Shown here: piece by piece, positions 1 through 9,761 of the stretch | Layout: the number at the start of each line of letters is the position of its first letter | Numbering within the stretch: position 1 is the first letter of the stretch | Program-made: the position numbers and the translations under genes | Notes under the pieces: generated by a model | Database searches by the model: none | Seen by the model: the letters and a program-made list of their open reading frames with translations, nothing else | What the model was told of the DNA's origin: nothing | DNA from: Euperipatoides rowelli | Taxonomy: Eukaryota; Onychophora; Udeonychophora; Euonychophora; Peripatopsidae | Strand: one strand, 5' to 3' | Length of the DNA stretch: 13,478 bases | Assembly (NCBI GenBank): GCA_003024985.2 | Contig: PXIH01S0007696.1

Positions 1-300
1 TGATATCTTCAGATGCTTGATCACTGTTATTACTTCATCCAAAGTTATATAAAAATTTATTTTATTGTTGTCAAAATTATATTTTTTATTTTTTGAACCT
101 ATCAAGGAGAATCTATTAAAAAATTCTGAAAATGATTCAACGATTACCCTTATTCCATTAATTTCTATTGTGTTATTAAAATCATTTTTATTATTATTAT
201 CTCTTTTGGTTGGATTTGCTAAAAACATTTTCAAATCTTTCCCTCAGTTCCTTCCCAATTCTTATTATGTAACATCCGGCATCCAAACAAGGAATACCCA
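1..300 (-). pseudogene. LINE fragment (EN-RT linker and RT N-terminus), runs off the left edge
   Basis: On the minus strand one frame is open for 81 codons from 243 down to 1 and is cut by the window edge; it has no stop in very AT-rich DNA. It reads KDLKMFL near its start, then EINGIRVIVESFSEFFNRF, and near the edge FYITLDEVITVIKHLKIS. This layout is known from the region between endonuclease and reverse transcriptase of many LINEs: a conserved Trp/Lys-rich 'WKxLK' start, an 'INGxxV...FxxFF' block, and an 'xxEVxxxIKxLKxSK' block opening the RT domain. Upstream, an in-frame TGA at 244-246 is bypassed if one shifts frame: KNW-EGT lies in another frame at about 250-270, so a frameshift is likely there. 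The clade (CR1, RTE, Jockey or other) cannot be told. It is a different copy from the LINE at 5.3-10 kb. The RT core would lie to the left of this window. Family assignment is inference from motif layout. Confidence 0.6.
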
Positions 301-310
301 GAAACTTAAC

Positions 311-1409
311 ATTCCATTTATAAGAACTGCTAGGTAAGTCTCTTATTAATGTATTAAAAATGTATGAGAATTTATTCTCAATCCCCTTGACCTACATTTT
401 TTTATTTCATTTACATGTATTTATATTAGATATTTAATCATTACTCCCTAACATCCCTCACATCCAGGAATGGGCTAAAGAGATACTGTACATAATAATT
501 AGTGTAAATTGATGGTTATTTCTCATACAGTGTTCCCTATTTTGTTTTAAAGGCCTACAATTAATAGAATTTTGTTTTATTCAGTCACAGCATACATTGT
601 GCTTATTATATGGACACCATTTGCATTAAAATGCTCTGTGGTGCCATCTATTGAACAAAAAAAAAACCTTTTGAGTTGCTAAACAAATTGCTGAAAATAG
701 TTTGTGGATACAACTTTTGATTGATGTGTTGAGTTAAATCATAAAGGTAATTCTCATACACCTTTTCTACTTGCAATCTGAGCTATAGAGGCAAGTGTAA
801 AGCATTTTAATTAACTAATAATGCATGTCAGATAGATAAAAAATTTCTGAAATGTTGAACTTAATGGCCTTTAAATAAGATGTTTTTTTTTAATTAGCAA
901 ACGATCAATTCTAGAAGTAGAGGGACTCTTCAAATAAGTGAAAGCTTTGTGCTGTATGTTTGGACAAATTTTACTATGTTCACATGCAGATTTATCTACA
1001 GAAAAATATGTTTTTATATGGACTTCTGAATATTCTGAAATTATTCAGATTCATTATTATCCATAAACATTAACAAAATGAAATATTTTTTTGCTTATTA
1101 ATCAAAGTTGAGAAAACATACTATACTATTAGCCCAGGGTTGCCATTGTAATTGTGAAGAGCAATTCTGATGAGCACCCCCCTTCCTCCTAATTTTATTT
1201 GACAGGACAATGTATGATGTGGTGCTCTTAAAATACATATTTTGTACAATTTTTTAACTTATTTTTTAATATGTTTTTTTAGGGTGTTTGGTAATTTTAT
1301 TTAGACTTTAAGTTAGTGAGTGCCCCTCAGTTAATTGCACCCAGAGCAGTCACCTTGTTAGCACATGCCTTGATCTATCCCTGCATATATTAATAATTAT
1401 ATTAAAAGT
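311..1409. other. Non-coding stretch, no gene seen
   Basis: AT-rich DNA with frequent stops in all frames. It contains a short imperfect hairpin (611-646) followed by an A10 run (657-666). A GC-richer patch at about 1134-1385 includes a short inverted pair, gagcacc at 1172-1178 and ggtgctc at 1221-1227. That patch might be an old DNA-transposon remnant, but I cannot name it. Confidence 0.5.
611..646. repeat. Short imperfect inverted repeat / hairpin
   Basis: The outer arms TGGaCACCA (611-619) and TGGTGCCA (639-646) pair with one bulged base, and the inner arms GCATT (623-627) and AATGC (630-634) pair around a two-base loop. A short A10 run follows 10 bases downstream. It could be the end of a small transposon or chance. 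Confidence 0.35.
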
Positions 1410-1743
1410 GTATTTATTATCAATGTATTTTCAACTTTGTCAGTTTAGTTTTATTTTGCTATAGAAATGTATGTTTTATTCATCAAATTTTCTTATTTCA
1501 TGTAAAAAGATGTGAAAATCTAAAGGTTATATAATGCTAGAAACTACAGCTGATTACATCATCTATGACATCATCTTAAACAGAAATAAAAGTAACACCT
1601 GGTGTTTTCTTTGATTTGTGTTTAAGATGATGTCATAGATGATGTAATTACTATTTTCTAACATTGTATAAATTAAACATACATTCATTTAAGCAAAATA
1701 AAACTAAATTGACAAAGTTGAAAATATGATTGATAATAAAGAC
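1410..1743. mobile_element. Foldback palindrome, hairpin-type MITE
   Basis: The left arm (1410-1599) and right arm (1601-1743) are reverse complements along their whole length, centred on 1600 within CACCTGGTG. Outer matches include tttattatcaat, attttcaactttgtca and tttagttttattttgct against their complements near the right end. The inner match attacatcatctatgacatc is perfect, with cttaaac next to it. The left arm carries about 47 extra bases (roughly 1478-1525) missing from the right arm, or the right arm has lost them. Arm identity is roughly 85-90% by eye. There is no coding capacity. No target-site duplication or TA dinucleotide pair could be seen at the ends, so the mobilising superfamily is unknown. 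Transcribed, it would form a long double-stranded RNA hairpin. An inverted duplication of non-mobile DNA is the alternative; many copies elsewhere in the genome would decide. Confidence 0.8.
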
Positions 1744-2502
1744 AATTTCCTGTTTTGTTTTCACACACACATTGTATTGGTTTAATCTTGTCATTCAAGA
1801 AAATATAAGCAAACAATCATAAATTTCTAAGATCATAAATTCAATATTCACTTTTGTTATCAAAGACAAATTTTTTGTTTATTTGTACAATTTGTTTAAT
1901 CCTATTAGAGCAATCAATGGAAAATATCAGAGTGCAAACCGCAGTCATGAAAATTTACTCTGCACTTATAACAACTACAACTGATGGATATACCGTCATT
2001 TTCTTTCTTCTCTTTTCTGGCTTTCAAAAGTTTTGAAAAATTATTAGAAAGAAAAGGGACAGTGACAATGAGACAGTATAATCATAGAGTAAGGAATAAT
2101 AGTAGAAATGTCCTGATATATCTACTGCTGTACTTTCAAATGTAGCCATCTTGAAGAAGCTCATGTAAGGCAGTATGGGAATATTAAGATATTCAATCTT
2201 GGAGAACATCCGTTTCTCAATGCAATTGATATTATCTTTCTTGGTTTTTCTTCTTCTTAAAAATGTAATGTTTAACAATTTACAACATTGAATTTGTTTT
2301 TGAATTGAAGAACTGATACAGATGTCCCTAAAAGCTGGAAGGCTTTAGTCCCATTTTACCACATTTTTAACATCTGTGCATGTATTTTCGTCATTACGAA
2401 AAAGCTGAGGAAGTTGTGAAAAAATTATCGAAATCAATCAAAAACTATTATTTCCTCTAGATTATCATAGGGTTGGGGCATAGTAGATTTCATACATAAT
2501 TG

Positions 2503-2536
2503 GAGTTAGGGTTCAGGGTAACGGTAAAGTTAGGAC
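2503..2536 (+). repeat. Degenerate GTTAGGGT-like tract
   Basis: It reads gttaggg, then cagggtaac, then aaagttagg. These are loosely spaced fragments resembling the metazoan telomere unit TTAGGG but are far from a clean array. This could be a decayed interstitial telomeric tract or chance. Confidence 0.2.
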
Positions 2537-3933
2537 TGTAAATAAAAAAAATTAAGGCTTCTATCCATCGTGATCATGTGACTAAATGGAACTTAGGCCT
2601 AATGAGTTATGGGCACTAGACAATTATTTACAANGCAACAAATTATTATATGAAAATACACAACAATATTCCAGTAACTAACTGCGTTTAAATCCAAGAT
2701 GTTTAATTCTTTTCGTAGATGATACAGATTTTCAATATTACAAATTTGCCAGACTATCCGTCATTACACAGGCTTACCAAGTGACGCTATACATATCAGC
2801 AAGGATCATGGGTAAAGCTTAACATGGCATAAGTAATGCTGACAAAATTATATCCTGACAAGACTAATATAATAATTTATATGTATAATAAAATTGACTA
2901 GGCTATCTTAATAAGATTTATCGTTAAATTTCATAAATGGATAATATAAATTCTATTTACATATAACCAAAATTCCTCTAAATTAAATTATAAAATATTA
3001 GTAAATTGTTTTGATCATCAAAGACAGAATATATTAAAGTCAAACAATAATGTCTTAGATAATTGTAAGCATTACAATAATTGTTACATATCATTTCAAT
3101 TATACCCATTATTATAATTGTTAACACCATTAAATTTGATCAAACCATAAACAATAATGAATTATTTAGTCATCAAATTGCATAGAATTAGACCACACTT
3201 ATCTGACTTGGAATTCAACAAGGTCTTCCAGTTTCTAAGTGCTCATACTGATACAAATTGCATATATTTTCTTCTTCCAACTTTCATAATAAATATCCTT
3301 TTAAACTTTAAATGAAACAATATTTTTAACTTATAAATATCAGTTTCCATTTCTTTAGCATTTCCAATCATCAAGGAAGAGAAATACTTTTCATTAATTT
3401 TTTTCTTCTTCTGATAATTCGGTGATTTTTTTTTAAACGAAAAGGTACCCATTGACCAATAGCTTTATTGACTGAACTTAACACATTTACTTAGACTGAT
3501 TATTATTATTAATTAGCCTACATAAGAAAACAGTCTAGCTAGACTTTCATTATTATATAGTTGCATTATTACAGGTGTAATTACAAGTCTTTAGTTTAGC
3601 CTAACTTTAAAAAAGTGAAAAACACGTGCAAATCAAACATCTGTTAAGAACTGCAAGAACTCACATCTAGATTACAGTTTCATATACCATACTCAATATA
3701 GCCTACTATAGGCTAATATTATTTACAATTAAATTAATTATAGCTCTATATGGTAAATACCATTATTTTGGTAGCTATTTCTTGATTTATTAAAACATTC
3801 ATAGGCACATAAGTAAGCATGTTTTTTTTTAAATAATCAAAATAACTTTATTTACTGATTACAATGTGCCAGACTTAGGAGAGAAGAGACATCTGATTCT
3901 CAAACGTTCACAGTGATTTTATAGCATAAAAGT

Positions 3934-4218
3934 TCAAAACCCAAAATAGGCCCACTGAGTCATATTTAATTTGCTTAGAGGGAGGATTGGGTTATCCCTA
4001 TATGTATTAAAGGTGTCATTCTTTAGATATTGTTGGTCATAAATTTTAAATAGTTCACCAGATGGATCCTTATTCATTGGAACACAGGTAGCATACAAGA
4101 AAATGGTTATAAGTCTCATTTTTATCTCACCATTTATATTTGATAAGATCAATCTGGTTGTATTGACATGTAATTGCGAATCTATCTGTAGTCTAGCTTG
4201 ATGGAAGATTATTGGCAT
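3934..4218 (-). CDS. Unrecognised 94-codon reading frame, doubtful
   Basis: A minus-strand frame opens with MPIIFHQARLQIDSQ and ends WAYFGF before its stop. Its amino-acid composition is less biased than that of the other open frames in this stretch: it includes NTTRLILSNINGEIKMRL and FLYATCVPMNKDPSGELF, with Gly, Pro, Asp and Arg well represented. I do not recognise a family. It has no visible signal peptide, metal-binding cluster or repeated unit, and no splice signals clearly tie it to another exon. It may be a fragment of a decayed transposon, an exon of an unknown gene, or a chance frame. At 94 codons in about 70% AT DNA it is only mildly longer than expected by chance. Confidence 0.2.
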   Translation of the reverse strand: MPIIFHQARLQIDSQLHVNTTRLILSNINGEIKMRLITIFLYATCVPMNKDPSGELFKIYDQQYLKNDTFNTYRDNPILPLSKLNMTQWAYFGF

Positions 4219-4344
4219 TGAAGTAAAAGATGATTAATTTCTTCTGGGGAATTGAAATATATATGCATTTTTATTCAATATGAAAGTTGCGCATTTCAGA
4301 CAGCCTTTGGTTAGTTGGAAAGACCTGTAGAATACTTTGATAAC

Positions 4345-4390
4345 AAAATCAATGATATATTAGGTGTCATGTAAAAATCAATGATATATT
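4345..4390. repeat. 17-bp direct repeat
   Basis: aaaatcaatgatatatt occurs at 4345-4361 and again at 4374-4390, separated by 12 bases. It is a local duplication of the kind left by replication slippage, or an old footprint. Confidence 0.7.
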
Positions 4391-5265
4391 TGATCCATTA
4401 ATGACCAGCTATTAAAGTAATAGTTTTATTCTAATTGTGATTATAGTGATCTCTTACTGTCTATATCTTATCATTGGGCTATAATATTTGGAGGGATGTC
4501 ATCAATAAAGTGTACAACTGCCATATTTTAGTCTTTGACATTTCTGCAGGGGGAGGGATGTCTGTTGAAGGAAATTCTAATATTGTTCTTTTGGCACAAC
4601 TTTTAGAAGTTTGTAATAGCATTAGCTTTAATAGTGTTAATAAATAAATACAGGTTTGTAAGATTCAGATCTTCTTTATTAAAGTGTGGATGAAAACTGT
4701 GTTTTCATCAAGGCCAATCTTTCTTAGAGAGGATCTTTGTTATGAAAGATGTGACTTGACTTTTCAATGGCTTGAGTCAAAAATAATATTTCATGTTTTA
4801 TTCCAGCTGTCTGAAACAATAATAAAAAAGTTACCTTTATTTATTTCTAAATCCTCACTATATCATGATCATTATTTATTCCCATGACAGTAAATATATA
4901 TCAATGTTGATAGTAATTGCAATGCCAGGCAAATATGGTTATAAGCCAATAGGTCTATAATATGGCCCTGAATAGTGAGATGAACAGGGAGATGTGTAGG
5001 ATTAATAGATATTAATATTATCTGCAAGTTTAGCCAAAATGAAAAGATAGTCAATTTTCATGAATGAGGTCCTTGTAAACTGAGTGGTCTGAGTTCTCAT
5101 TTTGTGAACCAGATCTTTTAATCGGAGCTCCCCTTCAAATACCCCCCTCCCCATTTTTTCCCCTTAAAATTCATGGACAGTAAAATCTCCTCCTAGGGTT
5201 ATTCTACATCAATAATGTTTTCTTATCATATTTTTGGGCTTGTGTGAAAAGCTGAATGATGACCA

Positions 5266-5274
5266 TAAATGTTT
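5266..5274. repeat. Candidate target-site duplication, left copy
   Basis: taaatgttt abuts the T7 run that would be the A tail of the minus-strand LINE. The same 9 bases occur at 9977-9985, where they would flank the LINE's 5' end. The match is short and AT-rich, so chance is a real alternative. Confidence 0.35.
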
Positions 5275-5311
5275 TTTTAAAGGGATTTGTTTCCATTAAA
5301 AATATTTTATT
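5272..5311 (-). terminator. LINE polyadenylation signal and short A tail
   Basis: On the minus strand an AATAAA hexamer lies at 5311-5306 and is followed 27 bases later by an A7 run (5278-5272). This order and spacing fit the 3' end of a polyadenylated LINE transcript. In AT-rich DNA an AATAAA alone means little; its position about 290 bases after the ORF2 stop is what supports it. Confidence 0.45.
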
Positions 5312-5382
5312 AGTTATAATAATAAAGAAAAAGGGGAAAGGAATACAAAGGGGATAAATTTCAAAATACATATAAAGCTCTT

Positions 5383-5399
5383 CCCAACATAATGTTGGG
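5383..5399. repeat. Perfect 8-bp-stem palindrome in the LINE 3' UTR
   Basis: CCCAACAT-a-ATGTTGGG forms a perfect stem with a single central base. It lies about 100 bases before the element's 3' end. Stem structures in LINE 3' UTRs are known in some families to be recognised by their own reverse transcriptase; that role here is inference. Confidence 0.6.
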
Positions 5400-5601
5400 C
5401 CGAAAACTCCTTCAGTCCAAATCTCCGAAAGGGCTATAAACTTGACTTCTAAGTAAGCAAAAGACTGTCAAGATAAAAAAAAAATATTTACACAAATAAA
5501 TCCCTTAAGAACGTAGTGTAATAAAATGAAATGTTTGGGTTTACCCAATCCTCCTAAAAACAGGGTCTGACAAAAAAGCTTATCCCGTTTAGATGCAGCC
5601 A

Positions 5602-8600
5602 TCAACTGCATTTGAGTGAATGGCCAGGGTCACATAGAGTGCCCCTGGAAAATTCACAACTTCCTAATTTTCCAAAAAAAAAAAAAAAAAATAGCACGAT
5701 GACCCCTGGCACAAGGAAATTGTCATTTTGCAATAACCTAGTGAGAATATCGTATACACTGTTAGCAAAAAAATTGAAATGAAAAAATTGAGTAATACGA
5801 TTCCATGCTTCGATGAAATAAACACACTCCAAGAATAAATGTATCAGTGACTCAGGGTATGCACAGAAAGTACATGTTAGGTCCAAATTAAATGTATACC
5901 TTCTAATTAGCAGATAGAAGTAAACAAATAATTTGTTGTCACTCGATAAATAAAATCATGAAGATTAGCAGGAACATATAACTGCTTGAACATTTTATAT
6001 ATTGGGCTAAGCAATTTCACAAGAGGTGCAACCTGTACATCTTGGTCCAAAATACTAACATACTGTCGATAACTGAACTTTACCACCTGTGGATTATCAA
6101 AGTCATCCACAACATCCATGTAGGTCTTTCTAATCTGAACCATATAGGGATCCTCAGCATCATATGGTGGTGGTGTATCTGTAGGCTATACCACCCGTGT
6201 TATATTAAGATGTTGGATAAGTTAACAAACGATGTGAAAAAATTAGCCCTACTAATACAAGTCTGGAAATATCATGGAGCCCTAGACCTCCACTAACCAC
6301 AGAACTACAAAGTCTACTTCTAGATACGGGCACTAGACATAATATTTGGTGTGCTATGGCATACAGTTTGTTAAAAAAAACCTTAGGAAAATCAATATGT
6401 TGAACGCAAAAATAAATAGACGGAAAAAGATGAACATTAATTATCTTTACTCTTGTCAAGAGTGATAGAGATTTATAATGTATTGCGAGGCGTGCCCTTT
6501 GGAATCTATATATAATCTGATCCTGCATCAGATGGTTTTTAGTACAACCCCAGAAGGGAAAAGATATTCCCAAGAATCTTCCTGGAGTCTGGGGATTATA
6601 CCGCTGGTCCATCTTGTTAGGTGCAGAATACCAAAGATGCGTCTTAGCATTGTAAATGAGAACCCAGTCAAATCGTAAAATGGTCCAAAACCTGTTGAAC
6701 AGTTCTCAAATCTTGTGGATTGGCAATAAAGACTGTCAGGTCATCAACATATGCAATGACAAAGAGGGCATTACCCAGGGCAGGTATCCCGATGCCTGTG
6801 GTGTGCTGTAGTATATCCCTTAACAAATCATCTATATAGATGGTGAAAAGATTGGTACTCAGATTGGAACCCTGCGTGATCCCCCTCCTGAACCCAAACG
6901 AAAAATAAAGCTTCCCCCTGAACTTTAAAGACATATTCTTATTTGTGAGATATGTGATTAGGCCCCATGCCAAAGAAGAATGTCCAAACAGCCTAATAAA
7001 TTGTTGAAACAAATATCCGTGACAGACATAGTCAAATGCCTTATTAAGATCTAAAAACGTTATACCCAAATTCATAAGTCTATATTTTTTTATATAATAA
7101 ACAGTCTGTTGTAATAATGATATTGGGGTGTGAATAGTCCTATTTTTTAACGCAAAATGATAGGGAAAAAGAACTTGAGGAAGTAATAAGTTTAATCTGG
7201 AATTCAAAATTCTAGCATAATTTTTTGAGTCCAGATTTTGCACATTGATTGATCTCACACTTTTAAGGTCCAAAGGAATGTTAGGATCCAAGCCCTTCTT
7301 TCTATGAAGTAAAAAATATGAGTAGATAAAATGCCTCTCAGTGTAAGGCTGTGTGATCCAATCATTATATAACCTCATCAAATTTGGCACCAAAACATGC
7401 AAAAAGGACTTAAAGACATCAATGGTCGTGAGGTAAAGGCCTGGAGTTGTATGTCTATTTAGTTGTCATAAGGCATTGACAATATCAGCTGCAGTAATGG
7501 AAAATCATTTTGATGGGGTGAGTCCGGATTCAACTGAAAAGCAATTTGGGATTTAAGTCACTTATCATAATATGTATTGGACAAAAAAACTTCAGCAAAG
7601 TATTCAAGAATATGTTTGAGCATGTCATAACCTGTCAAATTATCCACACCATTGTAAATATGAATGATAGGTGGAGAAGATACCTTTTGGAAGAAGGCCA
7701 CCATGGTTAGCTGCAATGGTCTTCTTCAGCAAAAAAAACTTGGCTGGCATTCAACTGCTGAGTAATATTATTATGCTCTTTTCTACACCTTTGAAAGAAA
7801 GGAACCTCATCCTTGTCAATGTTAGACATATGTACAACAAGGCATTTAAATCCGCCAATCTATTGCACTGATTACGACTGAATAGCATGTTATATTTGAG
7901 CAAAAATGTCCACCATGATTTACTTGAACGCAAAATAATTAGAAATCGAAAAATTGCCAAATAACAATTTCTGTGCAGAGACATAAATTTATGTCAGAAA
8001 ACACTGCCAGTGTGAAAAAAATGGCCAGAGATATAAAAGGATGCCTTTGGTAAAGAGCATGTCTAGGAATATAAGATCTGTCCACGCATCCCATAATCAA
8101 CATCACAGCTGCGTGATCTGTAAAAGTCATAAAGTTGATATTTAGTTCCATTTTTGATATAGCATTTTTTGAAACAAAAATGTAATTGAGGGTGTTTGCT
8201 GCCCTTGACAAATGAGTGGGGAGATCTGGCTTTCCCCCTAAATATGCTACATTAAACATAGATAATCTGTCCAGTAGCACCTGATAAAAGGGGGTCAGGC
8301 AAAAGAGCCCTGTGATTGAAATCACCTGCTAATATAAAAATATCATAATCCCTAGATAAGTTTGAAACTAGTTCTGTAAATAATTGATTGCTGGCCACTA
8401 GAGAGTTAGGCCCATAAAAGTTAGCCAAAAGGTATGTAGAACCATTAATCACAATCATTATTATGATATATCTAGGAGTGGTCTTTATAAATTTTACATC
8501 TGATACAGTATTTTTAGAAATGAGTAACATTACTCCTTGATATGAGCGAATTGCATTGCCTTAAAAAATATATGAAAATGCCTCTGAAGAGATGCCAAAT

Positions 8601-8762
8601 TAGGGGTTACTCCCTGACTTCACCTAAGCTTTGTTTCCTGAACAAAACATAGGTCTACTTCATGAACATTTAAAAATTCTGTGATCACTTTAACCTTGTG
8701 CCTGGTATTGCCCCTTGAATATTTATTGCTAAGAATTTAAGATTATTTGCATTATTTGCCAT
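5602..8762 (-). pseudogene. LINE ORF2 remnant: APE endonuclease, reverse transcriptase, C-terminal Cys/His finger
   Basis: ORF2 nicks target DNA and reverse-transcribes the element RNA at the nick. The start is ATG at 8762, because MANNANNLKFLAINIQG gives the conserved endonuclease opening. Endonuclease motifs follow: QET (8632-8640), NFYGPN, AGDFN (about 8315-8329), LNYIFVS (8170-8190, where the usual Asp before YI is Asn) and TDHA (about 8110-8121). RT motifs follow: ITAADIVNAL near 7490, motif A FLDLNKAFDYV (about 7028-7057), motif B GITQGSNLSTNLF (about 6846-6885), and motif C AYVDDL (6737-6754). The C-terminal finger is C-x2-C-x7-H-x4-C (5824-5874). The length, about 1,050 codons, is normal. 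Breaks: a frameshift near 8690, a TGA at 8620-8622, frameshifts near 8560 and 8270, several breaks between about 7990 and 7403, a TGA at 7466-7468, and frameshifts near 6675, 6170 and 5905. The longest intact piece is 7402-6668 (RT core). The catalytic RT aspartates remain, so decay postdates function. Confidence 0.88.
5674..5691. repeat. A18 homopolymer inside ORF2
   Basis: Eighteen A's on the + strand read as six Phe codons on the minus strand, between IVL and GKLGSCEFSRGT near the ORF2 C-terminus. Length 18 keeps the frame. Related LINEs have no such Phe run at this point as far as I know, so it is probably a slippage expansion or a tiny insertion after the copy died. Confidence 0.8.
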
Positions 8763-9002
8763 TTGACATATTTAGAAAATATACCATCCCCCCTTACTAT
8801 ATGCAAAGAAGAAAATAGCAATAACTAAAATGTTCATCGAACAGCCACATTTCAGAAAGAAACATGAAAAATTACAAAGCATCAAATAATATTCACACCC
8901 TATAAAGAGCTGAATAAACTGAGAAAAATAGCAAAGAAAATCATTGTAATTAAAAAAACTGTCCCTTATAAATAAATCAAGAAAAATTAGCATTTTCAAT
9001 TT
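8763..9002 (-). other. Spacer between LINE ORF1 and ORF2
   Basis: This is 240 bases with no conserved protein motif in any frame. Its longest frame is rich in Phe, Leu, Ile and Tyr, as random AT-rich sequence gives. The spacer carries whatever drives ORF2 translation, but no such signal can be seen. Confidence 0.55.
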
Positions 9003-9761
9003 TTAATTTTTTTGCCCCCCACTGTCATCCTGAGAGAACTGATCATCACATGGTATATTTTCATTAATCAAATCAGTGCCATGCTCCGAAATTGATTGAT
9101 GAATAGAAGTATCAGTATCCTTATCAACAATAGAAAGATCAGCATTTTTAAGTTGACTGGTTGTAGTTGTAATAGGGTTAAGTTGAGATTCTGGTATTTT
9201 AAATAAATCCTGAGATTGAAATTCTTGCGATAGAGATATCTCACTCGAAAATAACTCCTGTAAATTTTGCTGCTGTGATTCATCAATCTTCGACTGTAAA
9301 ACCTGGCTATAGAGCATAGGACATTTTTCAGCCCCCTCCCCCCATAAGGTTATCTTACAAACATTGCATCTACGAATGGCGCATGACATAACATTGTGGC
9401 CATGATCCCTACAGCAGCAACAGGCGCATGGCCTATTTGGAAAACTAATCCATGCTCGAATGTTTGTTTTAGTTTTAATTAGGTAGGGCAAAGACGTCAG
9501 GGTCACCCCTCCTTCAGCACAAATGAAATGTACAACAGAGTCTAACCATAACACAGAGAAATTGACGATATTAGAATCCATAACCGCATCGGCAAACAAA
9601 ACAAAGCTATCGTTTAACTTTGTAAAATTTTATTTAAAAATATCCATTCCTTGAGCCGTTTTGAAAGCTATATTATTGTATTGTGGCAAGTGTAGTGTTG
9701 TGTATTCATCTAGGTGTTTAATTAATCCTAATACATTTATAGTATCAATGAGGTTCTCCAT
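9003..9761 (-). pseudogene. LINE ORF1 remnant with CCHC zinc knuckle
   Basis: ORF1 proteins of this group bind the element RNA. I place the start at ATG 9761 (MENLIDTINVLGLIKHLDEY) because that frame continues, through one TAA at 9630-9632, directly into the long open part from 9599; an in-frame TGA lies upstream. Total length is about 252 codons. After the stop come FADAVMDSNIV and TSLPYLIKTKTNIRAWISFP, then a perfect C-x2-C-x4-H-x4-C knuckle ending GHNVMSC. A second knuckle begins CNVC and ends AEKCP but lacks the His and has extra residues, so it looks eroded. The tail is rich in Gln, Ser, Asp and Glu (about residues 150-250) and ends GGQKN. One point mutation thus separates the ORF from continuity, in contrast to heavily broken ORF2. 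A retroviral Gag-type knuckle is an alternative, but the adjoining APE-RT ORF2 argues for LINE. Confidence 0.8.

Larger units (their letters stand above)
1744..5265. other. Long stretch without a supportable gene
   Basis: About 3.5 kb of AT-rich DNA. ATG-initiated frames here are 60-94 codons, low in complexity and without recognised motifs, as expected by chance at this base composition. The stretch includes a short (CA)n run near 1763-1770, one ambiguous base at 2634, a degenerate TTAGGG-like patch near 2503-2536, a 17-bp direct repeat at 4345-4390 and a C-rich patch near 5140-5162. One frame at 3934-4218 is listed separately. Confidence 0.5.

Noticed and set aside
65-337. 90-codon + strand frame at the left edge
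   Set aside because: It is the antisense shadow of the LINE fragment; its Leu/Phe/Ser-rich composition has no motif, while the minus strand reads as LINE protein.
2024-2278. 84-codon minus frame
   Set aside because: Low-complexity Leu/Ser/Phe end and no motif; fits chance.
3713-3733. Palindromic tagcctactataggcta
   Set aside because: Only five paired bases each side; too short to support a function.
4490-4562. ggagggatgtc repeated at 4490-4500 and 4552-4562
   Set aside because: Only 11 bases, and no tail, inverted ends or tRNA-like part between the copies.
5602-8762. Idea that ORF2 fragments are separate small genes
   Set aside because: They join in order as endonuclease, RT and Cys/His finger of a single LINE ORF2 separated by frameshifts and stops.
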